Shown: piece by piece, positions 7,875 through 17,583 of the stretch
Layout: each line of letters starts with the position of its first letter
How positions within the stretch are numbered: the stretch's first letter is position 1
Origin: JAVBMP01 sp031552195
GTDB lineage: Bacteria; Desulfobacterota; Desulfovibrionia; Desulfovibrionales; Desulfovibrionaceae
DNA: 53,577 nt
NCBI GenBank assembly: GCA_031552195.1
Contig: JAVBMT010000030.1
Location: forward strand, 1 to 53,577
Direction of reading: 5' to 3'
Translations under genes and position numbers: made by a program
The notes under the pieces: generated by a model
What the model saw: the letters and a program-made list of their open reading frames with translations, nothing else
What the model was told of the DNA's origin: nothing
Databases searched by the model: none

Positions 7875-9575
7875 ATGCGCGTAATCTGCATAAACTGCCC
7901 CGGCCTGGCGCAAAGTCTCCGTGCGTACGGGAACGAAGTAAATACCCTTACCCTGGGCTCAGGCGTATTTTCTCTGCCCGGATTGCTCGAACGCTCCGGT
8001 TTTCCGCCTCCGGACCTGCTCGTTCACAGTGAAACCCTCGGCAAGCGCGTGCTGCTGAAAGACGCCGGCCGGCTGGATTGCCTAACCGTATTCATTGCGG
8101 TTGACGCCCACCTGAACCTTTACTGGCAGCGCCATTACGCGCGCCAGTTCGATATTCTAGCCACCCCGCACCTAAGCCTGTTCAAAAACCTCCCTCCGGG
8201 ACTGCGCCACCCAGGCTTGAAACACTTCCCCCATAGCGGGCAGGCCCGCCCGTTCAAAAGCCATCAGAACCGCGCCAACTTACTGGGGCTTTGCGCCCGC
8301 GTGAATTCAGACCGGCCCTTGCGCGCCGCGCTGGTGGAATTCCTCTGGCGCGAAACAGGTCTCGTGCTGCACGATGCCCTGCCGTTCGGTGAAATGATGG
8401 CGTTTTATGACGATTGCCGCCTCATTCCCAACGAACTTATCGCGGCGGAAGTCAACTTCCGCTTGTTCGAAGGGGCCTCTTGCGGAGCGTTGGTTTTCAG
8501 CCCGGACATAGGCGAAGACCAAAACCTGTGCTTTGAACCGGGGCGGGAATTCATTCCATACAGCCACGGGCTGGAACTGCTCGATCAGATAAAATTTTAC
8601 GGAGCGCGCCCCGGATTGGCGGAAACAAAAGCCCGTGCGGCCTGGAAAAGGGTAAACGGCGAACACCTGCCCGCTCACCGCGCGAAAGCCATGCTGAGTT
8701 GGGCGCCGGCGGCGCGGCTGCGGGCCTCCGGCCCCGCATCCGCCGCCCAATTCTGGCTGGCCCTGGTAAACGTGGCCCGTTCAGGCCTGTACGCCGATAA
8801 CCCCGGACCATTGCTGCCCGAAGGTGTGCGCCTGGCCGCGAATCCGGCTCTGGACGAAGACGCGGCGGCCGATGTCGCCGCGGCCTGCCTGGTAATAATG
8901 GCGGAAAGCCTCAACCCGGCCTCTTTTTTTTACACCCGCGATTTGGAGGATAAAAACCGGGAAAACCTGCTGGCGGACTGCCGGGCCTCCATTGCGGAAA
9001 ACAGGTACGCTTTCTCGCTGGCCTATAACTTCGCCGCCTCCGCTGCGGCCTTACGCCTGCAAGATTTAACCCTGGCCAGGCTTTTCTGGCTGCGTCACTG
9101 CCGGGCTTCAGGCGTCGCCAACCCCGTAACTCCGCAAACCCCGGCCCGGCTTTGGCTGCATTGGGCCAAAGAGTTGCGGCAATGCGGCCTTACGCATCAG
9201 GCCGGGTTTCCCTTCAAGCCCGGGCTGCATATACCGGCCTGCGCCATGGAATGCCTGCTGGAAGCAAAACAACAGCCCCGCAGCGAGGAAAGCGCTACGC
9301 TGGACGCGGCTTTGCTGGAGTTGTACGCCGGCTTGCCAGCTTTCGCTTTTCAATATTACGAGCTAGCCCGGCAATTGCATCTGGCCGAACCTGAAAACTG
9401 GCGGCGGGAAGCGGAATACGCCATGGCCTCGGCCAGAGCATTTCAAATGGAACACGCTGCGAAGGCCCTGAGATCTTCAGGATTGAACGCGGAAAAAGCC
9501 GGAAAATACGGCCTGTTCAGGCGTATGCTTGCGCTCAACCCGGCCCTGGAGTATATACAAAAAATCGAGCAATAA
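7875..9575 (+). CDS. CgeB/GT4-like glycosyltransferase-fold protein with helical C-terminal extension
   Basis: The N-terminal half resembles the CgeB-type glycosyltransferase pattern: a Rossmann-like start (MRVICINCPGLAQSLRAYGNEV), then near residues 195-245 NELIAAEVNFRLFEGASCGALVFSP followed by FEPGREFIPYSHGLELLDQIKFY, which matches the glycosyl-transferase group 1 (PF13524-like) sugar-nucleotide-binding end. The last 300 residues are Ala/Leu-rich helices like TPR or solenoid repeats. ATG 7875 is preferred over in-frame 7851, which lies inside the permease gene. It directly follows the DppBC pair, but a functional link is not evident. In deltaproteobacteria such proteins often sit in glycan or flagellin glycosylation loci. 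Confidence 0.6.
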   Translation: MRVICINCPGLAQSLRAYGNEVNTLTLGSGVFSLPGLLERSGFPPPDLLVHSETLGKRVLLKDAGRLDCLTVFIAVDAHLNLYWQRHYARQFDILATPHLSLFKNLPPGLRHPGLKHFPHSGQARPFKSHQNRANLLGLCARVNSDRPLRAALVEFLWRETGLVLHDALPFGEMMAFYDDCRLIPNELIAAEVNFRLFEGASCGALVFSPDIGEDQNLCFEPGREFIPYSHGLELLDQIKFYGARPGLAETKARAAWKRVNGEHLPAHRAKAMLSWAPAARLRASGPASAAQFWLALVNVARSGLYADNPGPLLPEGVRLAANPALDEDAAADVAAACLVIMAESLNPASFFYTRDLEDKNRENLLADCRASIAENRYAFSLAYNFAASAAALRLQDLTLARLFWLRHCRASGVANPVTPQTPARLWLHWAKELRQCGLTHQAGFPFKPGLHIPACAMECLLEAKQQPRSEESATLDAALLELYAGLPAFAFQYYELARQLHLAEPENWRREAEYAMASARAFQMEHAAKALRSSGLNAEKAGKYGLFRRMLALNPALEYIQKIEQ

Positions 9576-9611
9576 CGCCGCGTAAAGGCTGTACCCAAAT
9601 AATCCGTTCTT

Positions 9612-11255
9612 ATGCTGGAATATCTGCGCATTCAAAATCTCGCCCTTATTGAAGACATGTCTCTGGAATTTTCCGGCGGCATTAACGTGCTGAGCGGCGA
9701 AACCGGGGCCGGGAAGAGTTTTATCCTGAAAGCCCTGAATTTTTTGCTGGGCGAGCGTTTAACCTCCGATTTGGTGCGTCCGGGAAAAGAAAAGGCGGTT
9801 GTTGAAGCCCTGTTTTCCACCCCGGCTGAAGATTTGGCCATACGCCGCGAGTTTGTCGCTGAAAACGGGCGCAGCCGTCTTTTTATCAACGACCGCCTGA
9901 GTTCGCAGGAAAGCGTGCGCGAACTGCGTTCCGCCTTGCTTCTGCACACCAGTCAGCACGGGCAGCAAAAACTCCTGCAACCCGCCTTTCAGGCGCAGAT
10001 ACTGGACGATTTCCTGAAACGGCCGGAACTTCTGGCGGAACGGGATAATATCCTGAAGCAGCTTCTGGCCCTGGCTGAGCAAGCCGCGCGGCTGCGGGAA
10101 AAAGCTGAAGACCTTGAAAGCAAACGTGAACTTCTGGAATTTCAGCGGCAGGAAATAGACAAGGTGAACCCCAGGGAAGGCGAAGAAGAAGAACTTGAAA
10201 CCGCGCGGGCAGCCTTGCGGGCAAAAGAAAACGCCACCGCCGCCGTGGATCAGGCCCTGGAAATACTGCACGGCCCGGAGGGGCGCTACGGCCTGATCGA
10301 ATCCGTAGGCGCGCTGGAAAAGGCGCTGCGGCAGCTTAACGCCCTGAACGACGGCTTCAGCGACGAACTGCGTTCTGTGGAAGAATTTTACCCGGCCCTG
10401 CGCGATCTTTCCTCCCGTTTGCGCCGCAACGGCAACGGGGCGAATGAAGAGGAAGACGTTGAAGCCATTGAGCGTCGCCTTTTCGCCTTGGCCCAGCTTA
10501 AACGCAAACTGCGCCGCCCCCTGGAGGAAATTCTCACCCTGAAGCGGGAAATTGAGGAAAATCTTTCTTTTCTCGATTCCTGCCGGCTCGACCTCATGCA
10601 ACTTAAAAGACGGGAAAAGGAACTTTGCCTGGCCCTTGACGCGGTTCTGGCCCGGTTGAACCCGGCCCGAAAAGAAGCGGCCAAAGACCTGTCGGCCCTG
10701 CTGGAGGCGGAGCTGCGCGAACTTGGATTTTCCGAACATGTGTCGGTTGAATTTGTCTTCACGCCACGCCGGATATATGTTGCGGAAGAAAGCTTCGGCG
10801 AAAACGGAAAACCGGAAAATGCTGAAAATGAAACCGTCAATGGCCCGCTTTGCCTGGAAGAAAAGCCGCAGCTGTTCTGGAGGCCCAACCCGGGGCAGAC
10901 CGCCCAGCCACTGGAACGCATCGCTTCCGGCGGGGAGCTTTCACGCTTTTTACTGGCTGTTGTAAGCTTGATGAGCAGCCGCGAAGATGACGCGCCCACG
11001 CTGATTTTTGACGAGGTTGACGCCGGAGTTGGCGGAATGACCTTGAACAAGGTTGCGGAAAAACTCCTGCGCCTTGGAGAAACGCGCCAGATACTTCTCA
11101 TAACGCATTGGCCGAAACTGGCCGGAACGGCCCGGAATCACTTTTTTGTTGAAAAAGTCGTGCGCAACGGCGAAACTTTTACCCTCTGCACCAGGCTTGA
11201 TACGGAAGGCAAGGCCAAAGAACTGTTGCGCATGTCCGGGGAAAGCGGCGGATGA
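9612..11255 (+). CDS. recN: DNA repair protein RecN
   Basis: An SMC-like ATPase of 547 residues (family about 550). It has Walker A GETGAGKS at residues 29-36, a central coiled coil rich in Glu, Lys and Arg (about 150-360), the ABC signature RIASGGELSRFLLA, Walker B TLIFDEVDAGVGG and the H-loop ITHWP. RecN holds broken DNA ends during RecA-dependent double-strand-break repair. It starts 36 bases after the preceding gene and is convergent with the AddA-type gene, 67 bp from its stop. This puts two double-strand-break repair factors end to end. Confidence 0.95.
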   Translation: MLEYLRIQNLALIEDMSLEFSGGINVLSGETGAGKSFILKALNFLLGERLTSDLVRPGKEKAVVEALFSTPAEDLAIRREFVAENGRSRLFINDRLSSQESVRELRSALLLHTSQHGQQKLLQPAFQAQILDDFLKRPELLAERDNILKQLLALAEQAARLREKAEDLESKRELLEFQRQEIDKVNPREGEEEELETARAALRAKENATAAVDQALEILHGPEGRYGLIESVGALEKALRQLNALNDGFSDELRSVEEFYPALRDLSSRLRRNGNGANEEEDVEAIERRLFALAQLKRKLRRPLEEILTLKREIEENLSFLDSCRLDLMQLKRREKELCLALDAVLARLNPARKEAAKDLSALLEAELRELGFSEHVSVEFVFTPRRIYVAEESFGENGKPENAENETVNGPLCLEEKPQLFWRPNPGQTAQPLERIASGGELSRFLLAVVSLMSSREDDAPTLIFDEVDAGVGGMTLNKVAEKLLRLGETRQILLITHWPKLAGTARNHFFVEKVVRNGETFTLCTRLDTEGKAKELLRMSGESGG

Positions 11256-11322
11256 ACAGGTCCGGGAGCAAACGATCAACACTGAAAGTTAAGCCGCTCC
11301 AGCCGTGCAATGTGTAACCAGC

Positions 11323-14300
11323 CTAAACTTCCTCCACTCTACGCTCATCGCAATAAACCAGCAGGCAGCGCACCGGTTTTTGCGTCGCGCCCCACAACGC
11401 TTTACGGTAACGGCGCATCTTCGCGGCATAATCCGGGGCGGGCAAGCCGCTTTTATAATCAAGCAGCGTAAACCCGTCTTCAGCAAGGTCCACCAGTAAG
11501 TCAACCCGTAAAACCTTACCGTCTTCATCAAGCAGGCTTTGCTCCGCCTGTCCGCGTTCAAGCCAAAGCGCGGCTTCAGGCAAACGCAGGAACCAGGTTA
11601 CGGCTTCAAGGGCCTCATTCGCCATTTTGCGGCTTACGTCCCTGTTTTGCGGAAAAAAAGCCTCCGCCAGGCTGTTTATTCTTTTGTCGGCCAACCCTGG
11701 CAGGGCCTCCGGCCGCAACGCTTCCGAAGGTAAAAACGCAAGGGCTTCGAAGCACCGATGCAAAAAAATCCCACGCTCCGCCTTGCGTTCCGGGTTATCT
11801 TCCGGCTCTGCCTCAAAAACTTCCAGAGCCGCGCTTTTGATGCGCAGGCGGGGAAGCCAATTCATCGGCCTCCAATCTGTAGAAGACGGCGGAAGAAATA
11901 CGCCTGTGGCGCGTTCCACTCTTTTCGCGCGCTGTGGAGCCTGCCGCTCCGGCCCGGCCGACGCGCCCAGGCTGTAAACGTCTCCGTCCTCCTCAAGGTT
12001 ATAGCCGTCAAGCATCAGCAGCATGGCCTTGCTGAAAGAGTCCATGCGGCTTTCCCGCGTGCTGACGAAGGCATGCAGTTCTTTGGACGGCCTCGTCCAG
12101 GCCACGTACAGCAAGTTGATCTGTTCAAGGGCCTGGTCAAGCTTGCGCCGGTAATATTCATCGCCCAGGTGCCGCCCTTGGGCCGTCAGAATGGAAACGC
12201 CGTCAATTTCCGTTATGGTTACGCCTTTGTCCGATGTTCCCGAAAAATTATGAAAAGGCAAAACAACAACTGGAAATTCAAGCCCTTTTGCCTTGTGGAT
12301 GGTCATAACCCGCACCGCATCGACCTTTTCCGGCATAGGCGCTTTTTCTTCACCGCCGAATTCCCGCCAGAAATTCAGAAAACCGGCCAGCGAAGAATAG
12401 CCCCGGCATTCCGCCAGGTGAGCCACTTCCAACAGGCGGCGCAAAAATACGGCTTGCTCCGGCTTGCGTTCCAAAAGCCGATAGCGGCGGTAAATTTCAC
12501 TTAGCGTGTCATAGGCGCTCATCAGGCCGGCCTGTGAATAGAAAGGCTCCAGCCAAACTCGCCATTCCCGGGGAAAATACTCCTGAAACAACATAAAAAG
12601 CGGTTTTCCCGCATGCGATTGTTTTTCGCCCGCCTGAAAACGCACGGAAGCCAGCCAGTCATCAAGGGCTTCAGTTTCCAGGCCGCTCACCCCGGAAATT
12701 TCAGAAGACCCCGCGAAGCATTCAGGCCCGGAAACGAATTCCCAAAAAGCCAGATCGTCAAGCGGGTAGTCCAGGAACGTCAATAAGGCCACCAGGCGTT
12801 TTATCAAGGGGTGTTCCGCCAGATGAAAGCTGTTTTCAGTAAGCACCGGCCAGCCCCATTCCAGAAGACAGGAAGAAATTTCGGCGGCCTCGTCGTTGCT
12901 GCGCACTAGAACGGCTATGTCGCCCGGATTGTAGGCATGGAATCCGGAAAAAAGATCTTGCAGGCGTTCGCGAACCGCCTGCTCCAGCTCGTTTCCATCC
13001 GGCTGGCTGATGCGGTAAAGACGCACAAGCCCCTCTGCGGGATTCTTTCCTTCCGGAATTTTCTGAGCCGACTTCGCGAAGGTGCCGGCCAGACGTTCCG
13101 ATCCTTCAACCAAAAGATGCTCCGGCGTCCTCTCCGGCATAATGGTTTCCAACACCTCCGCCGCAAGGCCACCCGGGCCGCCGTCGCTGAAACGTCCGAA
13201 AAATTCGTTATTATGGCTTATAACCGCGCCCGCGCTGCGCCTGTTATATTCCAGCTCATCGCGCGATGCCTCCCCGGCGATCGCCGTTAAATCCGGGTCG
13301 GCCGCCAGCTCGTCGAACAGGGCCGAATCGCCGCCGCGCCAGTTATAAATGGCCTGTTTAACATCGCCCACATAGCGAAGGCTTCCGCCTCTGGCCAGGC
13401 ATTCAACAGCCAATGGCTTTACAGCTTCCCACTGTATCCGGCTGGTATCCTGGAATTCATCGATCAGCAGGTGGGTCAGGCGCGAGCCCATGCGGCAATA
13501 GGCCTCGGACACTCCGCCCTGGCCGCGCAAGGCCTTTACGGCAAGCAGCGGGATTTGCCCGCCGGGAATTTTGCGCAAGGTTCTTTGCAGATTTTCCGCT
13601 TTTTCCAACAGGTCGACAGCCACAAGCCCCAAAGGAGCCAGGCGCATGGCTTTATGCAAAGCCTGCCCTTCATGCCGCCAGGCCAGCAGGCTGTTCTGAA
13701 ACTCCTGAAAAGCCGACAGCGCCCTGGCGCTTATATTGCCATGGCATGCCGCCAGAAGGCATTTTTTCATAGAGCTGTCAAATATGGACTTAGGCGTCTC
13801 GCTTTTAAAAATTTCCCGCGGATTTTCACGGCACTTCAATAAAAAACCGGAAAAGAATTTTTGCGGCGCAAGTTTTTCTTCCGAAAGCACCGCGCCAAGA
13901 TGTTCCGAGTCTTTTTTCAGGGCTGCGGCGCGTTTTTCGAACATTGAGCGGATAAGCCCCTCATCCAGGCAGGGCAAGGGCCCTCCGTGCGCATCATGTT
14001 CCAGGAAAAAATCAAGAATTCCGATGATTTCTTCGCGCAAAGGCTGCCCGGCGCTGAACCCCTTGCGGTCTCCGGCGATCACGGCCAGGCAGACTTTTCG
14101 CAAGTTCGTCCGGGCCGGGCTGCCCTCCCGCAACGCTTCCTGCAAATAAGCGTCATAAAGCGGGGCAAGAAAAGCCTGATGGGCGAAATCAGGCTCGAAG
14201 TCTGGCGCAAGGCCCAACTCCATGGCCGAAAGCCTGACCAGCATGGTAAGCAGGCTGTCTATAGTGCGGATATTAAAGGAATCATAATGCCTGATGATGG

Positions 14301-14622
14301 AATCAACCCAGCTTGCGGCTTCCGGGCCGCTTAAAAGCTCATCCGCCGCTGAAGTATTATCTTGCAGGGCTATGCGCTTCAACTCCTGCATGACCCTGGT
14401 TTTCATTTCCGCGGCGGCCCGGTTGGTAAAAGTGGCCGCTATTATTTCCGCGAAGGCGCTTCCGGAAGGCGGCCGTTTTTTTTGATCCGCACAAGGAAAA
14501 GGAGAAACCTCAAGGGAACCTTTAAGCAGTGAGATGAACCCGCGAGTAAGTGTGTAGGTTTTGCCGGAACCGGCGGAAGCCTTGATTTGCAGCAGTGTCG
14601 GGCCAGAAGGGGATTTCCGCAT
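11323..14622 (-). CDS. AddA/RecB-type UvrD helicase with C-terminal nuclease
   Basis: The protein has 1,099 residues. Near the N terminus is Walker A (ASAGSGKTYTLTRGF), then motif II DEFQDTSRIQWEAV, YVGDVKQAIYNWRGGD (motif III), RVMTIHKAKGLEFPVVVLP (motif V) and NLLYVAWTRPSKELH (motif VI). The last 200 residues hold a RecB-family nuclease: GIFLHRCFEAL, then LRVDLLVDLAEDGFTLLDYKSG with the D-x(n)-D-x-K catalytic pattern. It should unwind and resect double-strand ends with the AddB-type partner at 23355-26654, which is not adjacent here and is on the other strand. It lies downstream of PFK on the minus strand, separated by a GC-rich hairpin. Confidence 0.9.
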   Translation of the reverse strand: MRKSPSGPTLLQIKASAGSGKTYTLTRGFISLLKGSLEVSPFPCADQKKRPPSGSAFAEIIAATFTNRAAAEMKTRVMQELKRIALQDNTSAADELLSGPEAASWVDSIIRHYDSFNIRTIDSLLTMLVRLSAMELGLAPDFEPDFAHQAFLAPLYDAYLQEALREGSPARTNLRKVCLAVIAGDRKGFSAGQPLREEIIGILDFFLEHDAHGGPLPCLDEGLIRSMFEKRAAALKKDSEHLGAVLSEEKLAPQKFFSGFLLKCRENPREIFKSETPKSIFDSSMKKCLLAACHGNISARALSAFQEFQNSLLAWRHEGQALHKAMRLAPLGLVAVDLLEKAENLQRTLRKIPGGQIPLLAVKALRGQGGVSEAYCRMGSRLTHLLIDEFQDTSRIQWEAVKPLAVECLARGGSLRYVGDVKQAIYNWRGGDSALFDELAADPDLTAIAGEASRDELEYNRRSAGAVISHNNEFFGRFSDGGPGGLAAEVLETIMPERTPEHLLVEGSERLAGTFAKSAQKIPEGKNPAEGLVRLYRISQPDGNELEQAVRERLQDLFSGFHAYNPGDIAVLVRSNDEAAEISSCLLEWGWPVLTENSFHLAEHPLIKRLVALLTFLDYPLDDLAFWEFVSGPECFAGSSEISGVSGLETEALDDWLASVRFQAGEKQSHAGKPLFMLFQEYFPREWRVWLEPFYSQAGLMSAYDTLSEIYRRYRLLERKPEQAVFLRRLLEVAHLAECRGYSSLAGFLNFWREFGGEEKAPMPEKVDAVRVMTIHKAKGLEFPVVVLPFHNFSGTSDKGVTITEIDGVSILTAQGRHLGDEYYRRKLDQALEQINLLYVAWTRPSKELHAFVSTRESRMDSFSKAMLLMLDGYNLEEDGDVYSLGASAGPERQAPQRAKRVERATGVFLPPSSTDWRPMNWLPRLRIKSAALEVFEAEPEDNPERKAERGIFLHRCFEALAFLPSEALRPEALPGLADKRINSLAEAFFPQNRDVSRKMANEALEAVTWFLRLPEAALWLERGQAEQSLLDEDGKVLRVDLLVDLAEDGFTLLDYKSGLPAPDYAAKMRRYRKALWGATQKPVRCLLVYCDERRVEEV

Positions 14623-14656
14623 AGAAGTTAAAGCGCAGGTTTAAGTTTCTCCGGAT

Positions 14657-14690
14657 TTGCCCCGGCGCAAACAGCGCCACGCCGGGGCAA
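14657..14690 (-). terminator. GC-rich hairpin between pfk and the addA-type gene
   Basis: An 11-bp perfect inverted repeat (14657-14667 and 14680-14690) lies five bases after the PFK stop. The downstream side on the minus strand is AAATCC rather than a long T run, so it may be a partial terminator or an mRNA 3' stabiliser. Confidence 0.5.
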
Positions 14691-14695
14691 CGATT

Positions 14696-16069
14696 TTACA
14701 TGCCCGGAGGCACCATGCCGTAAAGGTCGCTCTGGCCGGTTGATTCCAGCACGGCGCGCCAGTAGCCGGAGCGTATGTTCATCTTTCTCCTCTGGCTTAT
14801 GATAAGGCGCAGGGGCAGGTGAACGTAACGGTCCATCACCTTTGCCACAACCATGTCGGTTTTTCCGGCCATGGCGGCGTGCACCGCGCTTTGCCCGAGC
14901 ATGCCGCAGTAGACGCTGTCGTTCGCGTTAGCCGGAACGGCGCGTATCATGTAGCTTGGGTCGATATACTTTATGGTGAAAGGCATGCCGCGCTCTTCAA
15001 GGTAATGGTGTATCTCTTCGCGCAGAAGGGCCGCGATGTCGCCCAGTATCGGGTTGCCGGAGGCGTCGGTCAGCCCGCTCTTCTCCAGCAGGTGCTGCCC
15101 GGCCCCTTCCGCCACGACGATAACCGCGTGCCTGCGCCTTTTCAGGCGGTCATAAAGGGCCGGAAGAAGCCCCCCCTCGCCGTCAAGGCGAAATTCAACC
15201 TCAGGAATAAGCACAAAGTTGACGTCTTTCATCGCCAGGGTGGCCTGGGCCGCGATAAAGCCGGATTCACGCCCCATAAGTTTGACTATGCCTATGCAGT
15301 TTTTATAGCCCTTGGCTTCGATATGGGCGCATTGGATGGCTTCCGCCGCCTTAAAGGCAGCCGTTTCAAAACCGAAGCTCTGGGTAATGAAATTGATGTC
15401 GTTGTCAATGGTCTTTGGAATTCCGATAACGGAAATGCGCAAGCCGCGCTTTTCTATTTCCCGCACAATGCTGTTCATGGCCTTCATGGTGCCGTCGCCG
15501 CCGATCATGAACAGCACGCTGATATTCAGGCGCTCTATGGCGTCGACAATTTCCGCCGGGTCTTGCGGCCCGCGCGAAGAACCGAGAACGGTTCCACCGA
15601 ACTGCTGTATCGAGGAAACGGAATCGGGTGTGAGTTCAATGACTTCATGCCCATATTTGGGAATAAAGCCTTCCAGGCCGAACTGGATTCCCAGCACCGC
15701 CGCCACATTGTAATTATGAAAGGCTTCCATAACTATGGCGCGGATAACGTCATTTATGCCGGGGCAAAGCCCGCCGCAGGTTACTATGGCGCATTTGGTC
15801 TTGGTTGTGTCGAAATAAAGCTTGTCTCTGGGGCCAGTCACCTCAAAACGCACAGGAACGGGCGGGTGCCCGCGCAATTCGTCCCAGCGTTCCGCATCAA
15901 GAAAAACGTGGGCATATGAGCTTTCATCAGTGTCAGCCCTGGTGTAGCGCGGCAACGGAGACGGTATTTTTGCCTGCCCGAGCGATTTTATGGTTGGGTC
16001 GATAAGGCAGCCCGACCGCGTGCAATTTTCTCCGATTTCCGGTTTGCCGTTCTTGTTCGCTTCAGACAT
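14696..16069 (-). CDS. pfkA: 6-phosphofructokinase, ATP-type of the long (plant-like) group
   Basis: The 457-residue protein has a family A PFK core with a 90-residue N-terminal extension. Key segments are VTCGGLCPGIND (phosphate binding), MIGGDGTMKA, GIPKTIDNDI with the catalytic Asp, MGRESGFIA, and PEVEF. Gly in GGDGT (where PPi enzymes have Asp) predicts ATP as donor, while Lys in PKTIDND is shared by the plant/trypanosome-like ATP-PFK group and PPi enzymes. It phosphorylates fructose-6-phosphate in glycolysis. AAGGAGG precedes the ATG at 16069. The upstream membrane-protein gene ends 63 bp away on the same strand and may share a promoter. Confidence 0.92.
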   Translation of the reverse strand: MSEANKNGKPEIGENCTRSGCLIDPTIKSLGQAKIPSPLPRYTRADTDESSYAHVFLDAERWDELRGHPPVPVRFEVTGPRDKLYFDTTKTKCAIVTCGGLCPGINDVIRAIVMEAFHNYNVAAVLGIQFGLEGFIPKYGHEVIELTPDSVSSIQQFGGTVLGSSRGPQDPAEIVDAIERLNISVLFMIGGDGTMKAMNSIVREIEKRGLRISVIGIPKTIDNDINFITQSFGFETAAFKAAEAIQCAHIEAKGYKNCIGIVKLMGRESGFIAAQATLAMKDVNFVLIPEVEFRLDGEGGLLPALYDRLKRRRHAVIVVAEGAGQHLLEKSGLTDASGNPILGDIAALLREEIHHYLEERGMPFTIKYIDPSYMIRAVPANANDSVYCGMLGQSAVHAAMAGKTDMVVAKVMDRYVHLPLRLIISQRRKMNIRSGYWRAVLESTGQSDLYGMVPPGM

Positions 16070-16132
16070 TTCAGCCTCCTTGAGCTTCAGTTAGAAACCT
16101 GCATCCTACCTGAACATCGGAGATAACGCCAG

Positions 16133-17218
16133 TTATTCCGCGGTATTTTTTCCTTGTTCCGCGTCTTGCCCGTCGCCGGACGGTTCCGGCACGCCGGCAT
16201 TGCCTTCAGGCCCGCGCCCTTGTTCGAAAGCCGGGGGAACAGGCGCAAGAACGCCAGGATGCGAGCCGCGCGCATCTTGCCACTCCGCCGCAATCATGGC
16301 GCTGCCTGAGAGCAGCGCCAGCGCTGCCGCCATAACCAGAGACACCTTGTGGCGCATGGGCATGGCGCTGCGGCTTACCGCCAGCCAAGTTCCGGCAGCC
16401 AGCGCCATGCAAAAAACGGACAAGGCCACAAAGACGAAACTCACCGTTCCACCGGAGAGGGGAACAGACAAGCCTGGTATCTCCGCCTTGCCGAGATAAA
16501 CGGCGAAAAAACCGCCAATGTTGAGCAACAGCCCTAAAATGGCGAAACCGGAGGCCCAAAGGCTGGCGCGTGAAATGGCGAAACGGTAATAGTCGCGCCC
16601 GTAATCTTCCTTGTTCCGGCGCAGCAGCAGCCACAACACGCTGAACAGCCCCCCGGAGCAGAGAAAAACAGCCAGGAGGCGGAGCAAAAGATAAAAATTC
16701 CGGTCTGTTCCAATAAATGGCGCGCCGAGCATGGCTTCCGGAGTATCTATATTGATATCGCCGCACAGCACCCGGATAATGGTCAGCCCGATCGGCAGCA
16801 TGGCGAACGCGGCGGCGGCGTTGATAAAACCAAGCATGATATGCGCCGTTTTAAGGCCGCTCATGGAACGCCAGCTGAAAAGGTAAATAAGGCTCAAAAG
16901 CCCTGACCCCAAGGCGATATACGGCAGCCAGGCCACCCAGAACAACTGCGGAATTCGGCCTGCGACAACGCCAAAATAGTCCATTACCGGCATGCCGTAA
17001 AATCCGTAGCCGTAAACGCAAAGAAAGACTATATGCAAATATGCGTTGAGCAGCGCCGTCTGCCTGGCGCATTTGTCGTAAAAAGAGCGCCCGCTGATAC
17101 GCCCGCGCAGTTCAGACCAGGCCATGAATAAAGGCCCGGCAAGCCAGAACGATAAAAACATGGTGAAAACCGCAAGTCCGGCGGCCCTGAACAGAACAAA
17201 AACGAAGCTTTCCGGCAT
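16133..17218 (-). CDS. Polytopic membrane protein, function unknown
   Basis: A 361-residue protein with about eight hydrophobic segments (roughly 5-30, 55-75, 88-112, 125-150, 172-197, 215-245, 255-290 and 298-318) and a hydrophilic Pro/Gly/Glu-rich tail of about 45 residues. Two His residues within membrane segments (YLHIVF and KTAHIMLGF) could bind heme b, but no cytochrome family is clearly matched. AAGGAGAG upstream supports the start at 17218. The PFK gene follows on the same strand. Confidence 0.7.
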   Translation of the reverse strand: MPESFVFVLFRAAGLAVFTMFLSFWLAGPLFMAWSELRGRISGRSFYDKCARQTALLNAYLHIVFLCVYGYGFYGMPVMDYFGVVAGRIPQLFWVAWLPYIALGSGLLSLIYLFSWRSMSGLKTAHIMLGFINAAAAFAMLPIGLTIIRVLCGDINIDTPEAMLGAPFIGTDRNFYLLLRLLAVFLCSGGLFSVLWLLLRRNKEDYGRDYYRFAISRASLWASGFAILGLLLNIGGFFAVYLGKAEIPGLSVPLSGGTVSFVFVALSVFCMALAAGTWLAVSRSAMPMRHKVSLVMAAALALLSGSAMIAAEWQDARGSHPGVLAPVPPAFEQGRGPEGNAGVPEPSGDGQDAEQGKNTAE

Positions 17219-17281
17219 GCTCTCTCCTTGAACGAAAACATTCTACAACGCATTAGACGATTGATGTTCTTCTGCCCCAAA

Positions 17282-17530
17282 AACAGAGTGTTTGCAAGGC
17301 ATTTTGAGACTAGGCCAAATTCTCGCTGAAAATGTTGATTTGCCCTCGCGAACCCCGTAAACGAAGTATATAATAGGGCGGCGTCAAGTCAAAGCGCGCG
17401 GCTTTGGGCATATGCGGCAATGCCTGTGCTTTTTATAAAGGCGCGGCGTGCCGCAACCACGCCGAAGCCCTTCCAGGCCGCGTATACCGGCGGCGCAATA
17501 AAGTTTTATTTGCTTGTCTTTAAGGGCTGC
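17282..17530. other. 250-bp gene-free stretch with a TATAAT box
   Basis: The divergent intergenic region between the membrane-protein gene and cpoB has no convincing ORF. TATAAT at 17369-17374 lacks a good -35. AAGCCCTT (17465-17472) is complementary to AAGGGCT (17522-17528), and GC-rich short inverted stretches lie between them. This could be a long leader or a small RNA, but I cannot name one. Confidence 0.3.
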
Positions 17531-17561
17531 TTGACATATTATTACGAAAAATATGCATATA
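17531..17561 (+). promoter_or_regulatory. Sigma70-like promoter for cpoB
   Basis: A perfect -35 TTGACA (17531-17536) is followed by an AT-rich spacer and a -10-like CATATA/GCATAT around 17555-17561, about 18-19 bases away, some 25 bases before ATG 17584. It is the best -35 box noticed in the window. Confidence 0.6.
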
Positions 17562-17583
17562 AGGCTGTAATATTATCAGAAAA

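Noticed and set aside
14819..15919. Long plus-strand open frame antisense to PFK
   Set aside because: The minus-strand frame has full PFK motifs. The plus-strand frame is its shadow, common in GC-rich genes.
17374..17530. Known small RNA (6S, SRP, tmRNA) upstream of cpoB
   Set aside because: No conserved core of these RNAs was found, and the inverted stretches are too short and far apart.
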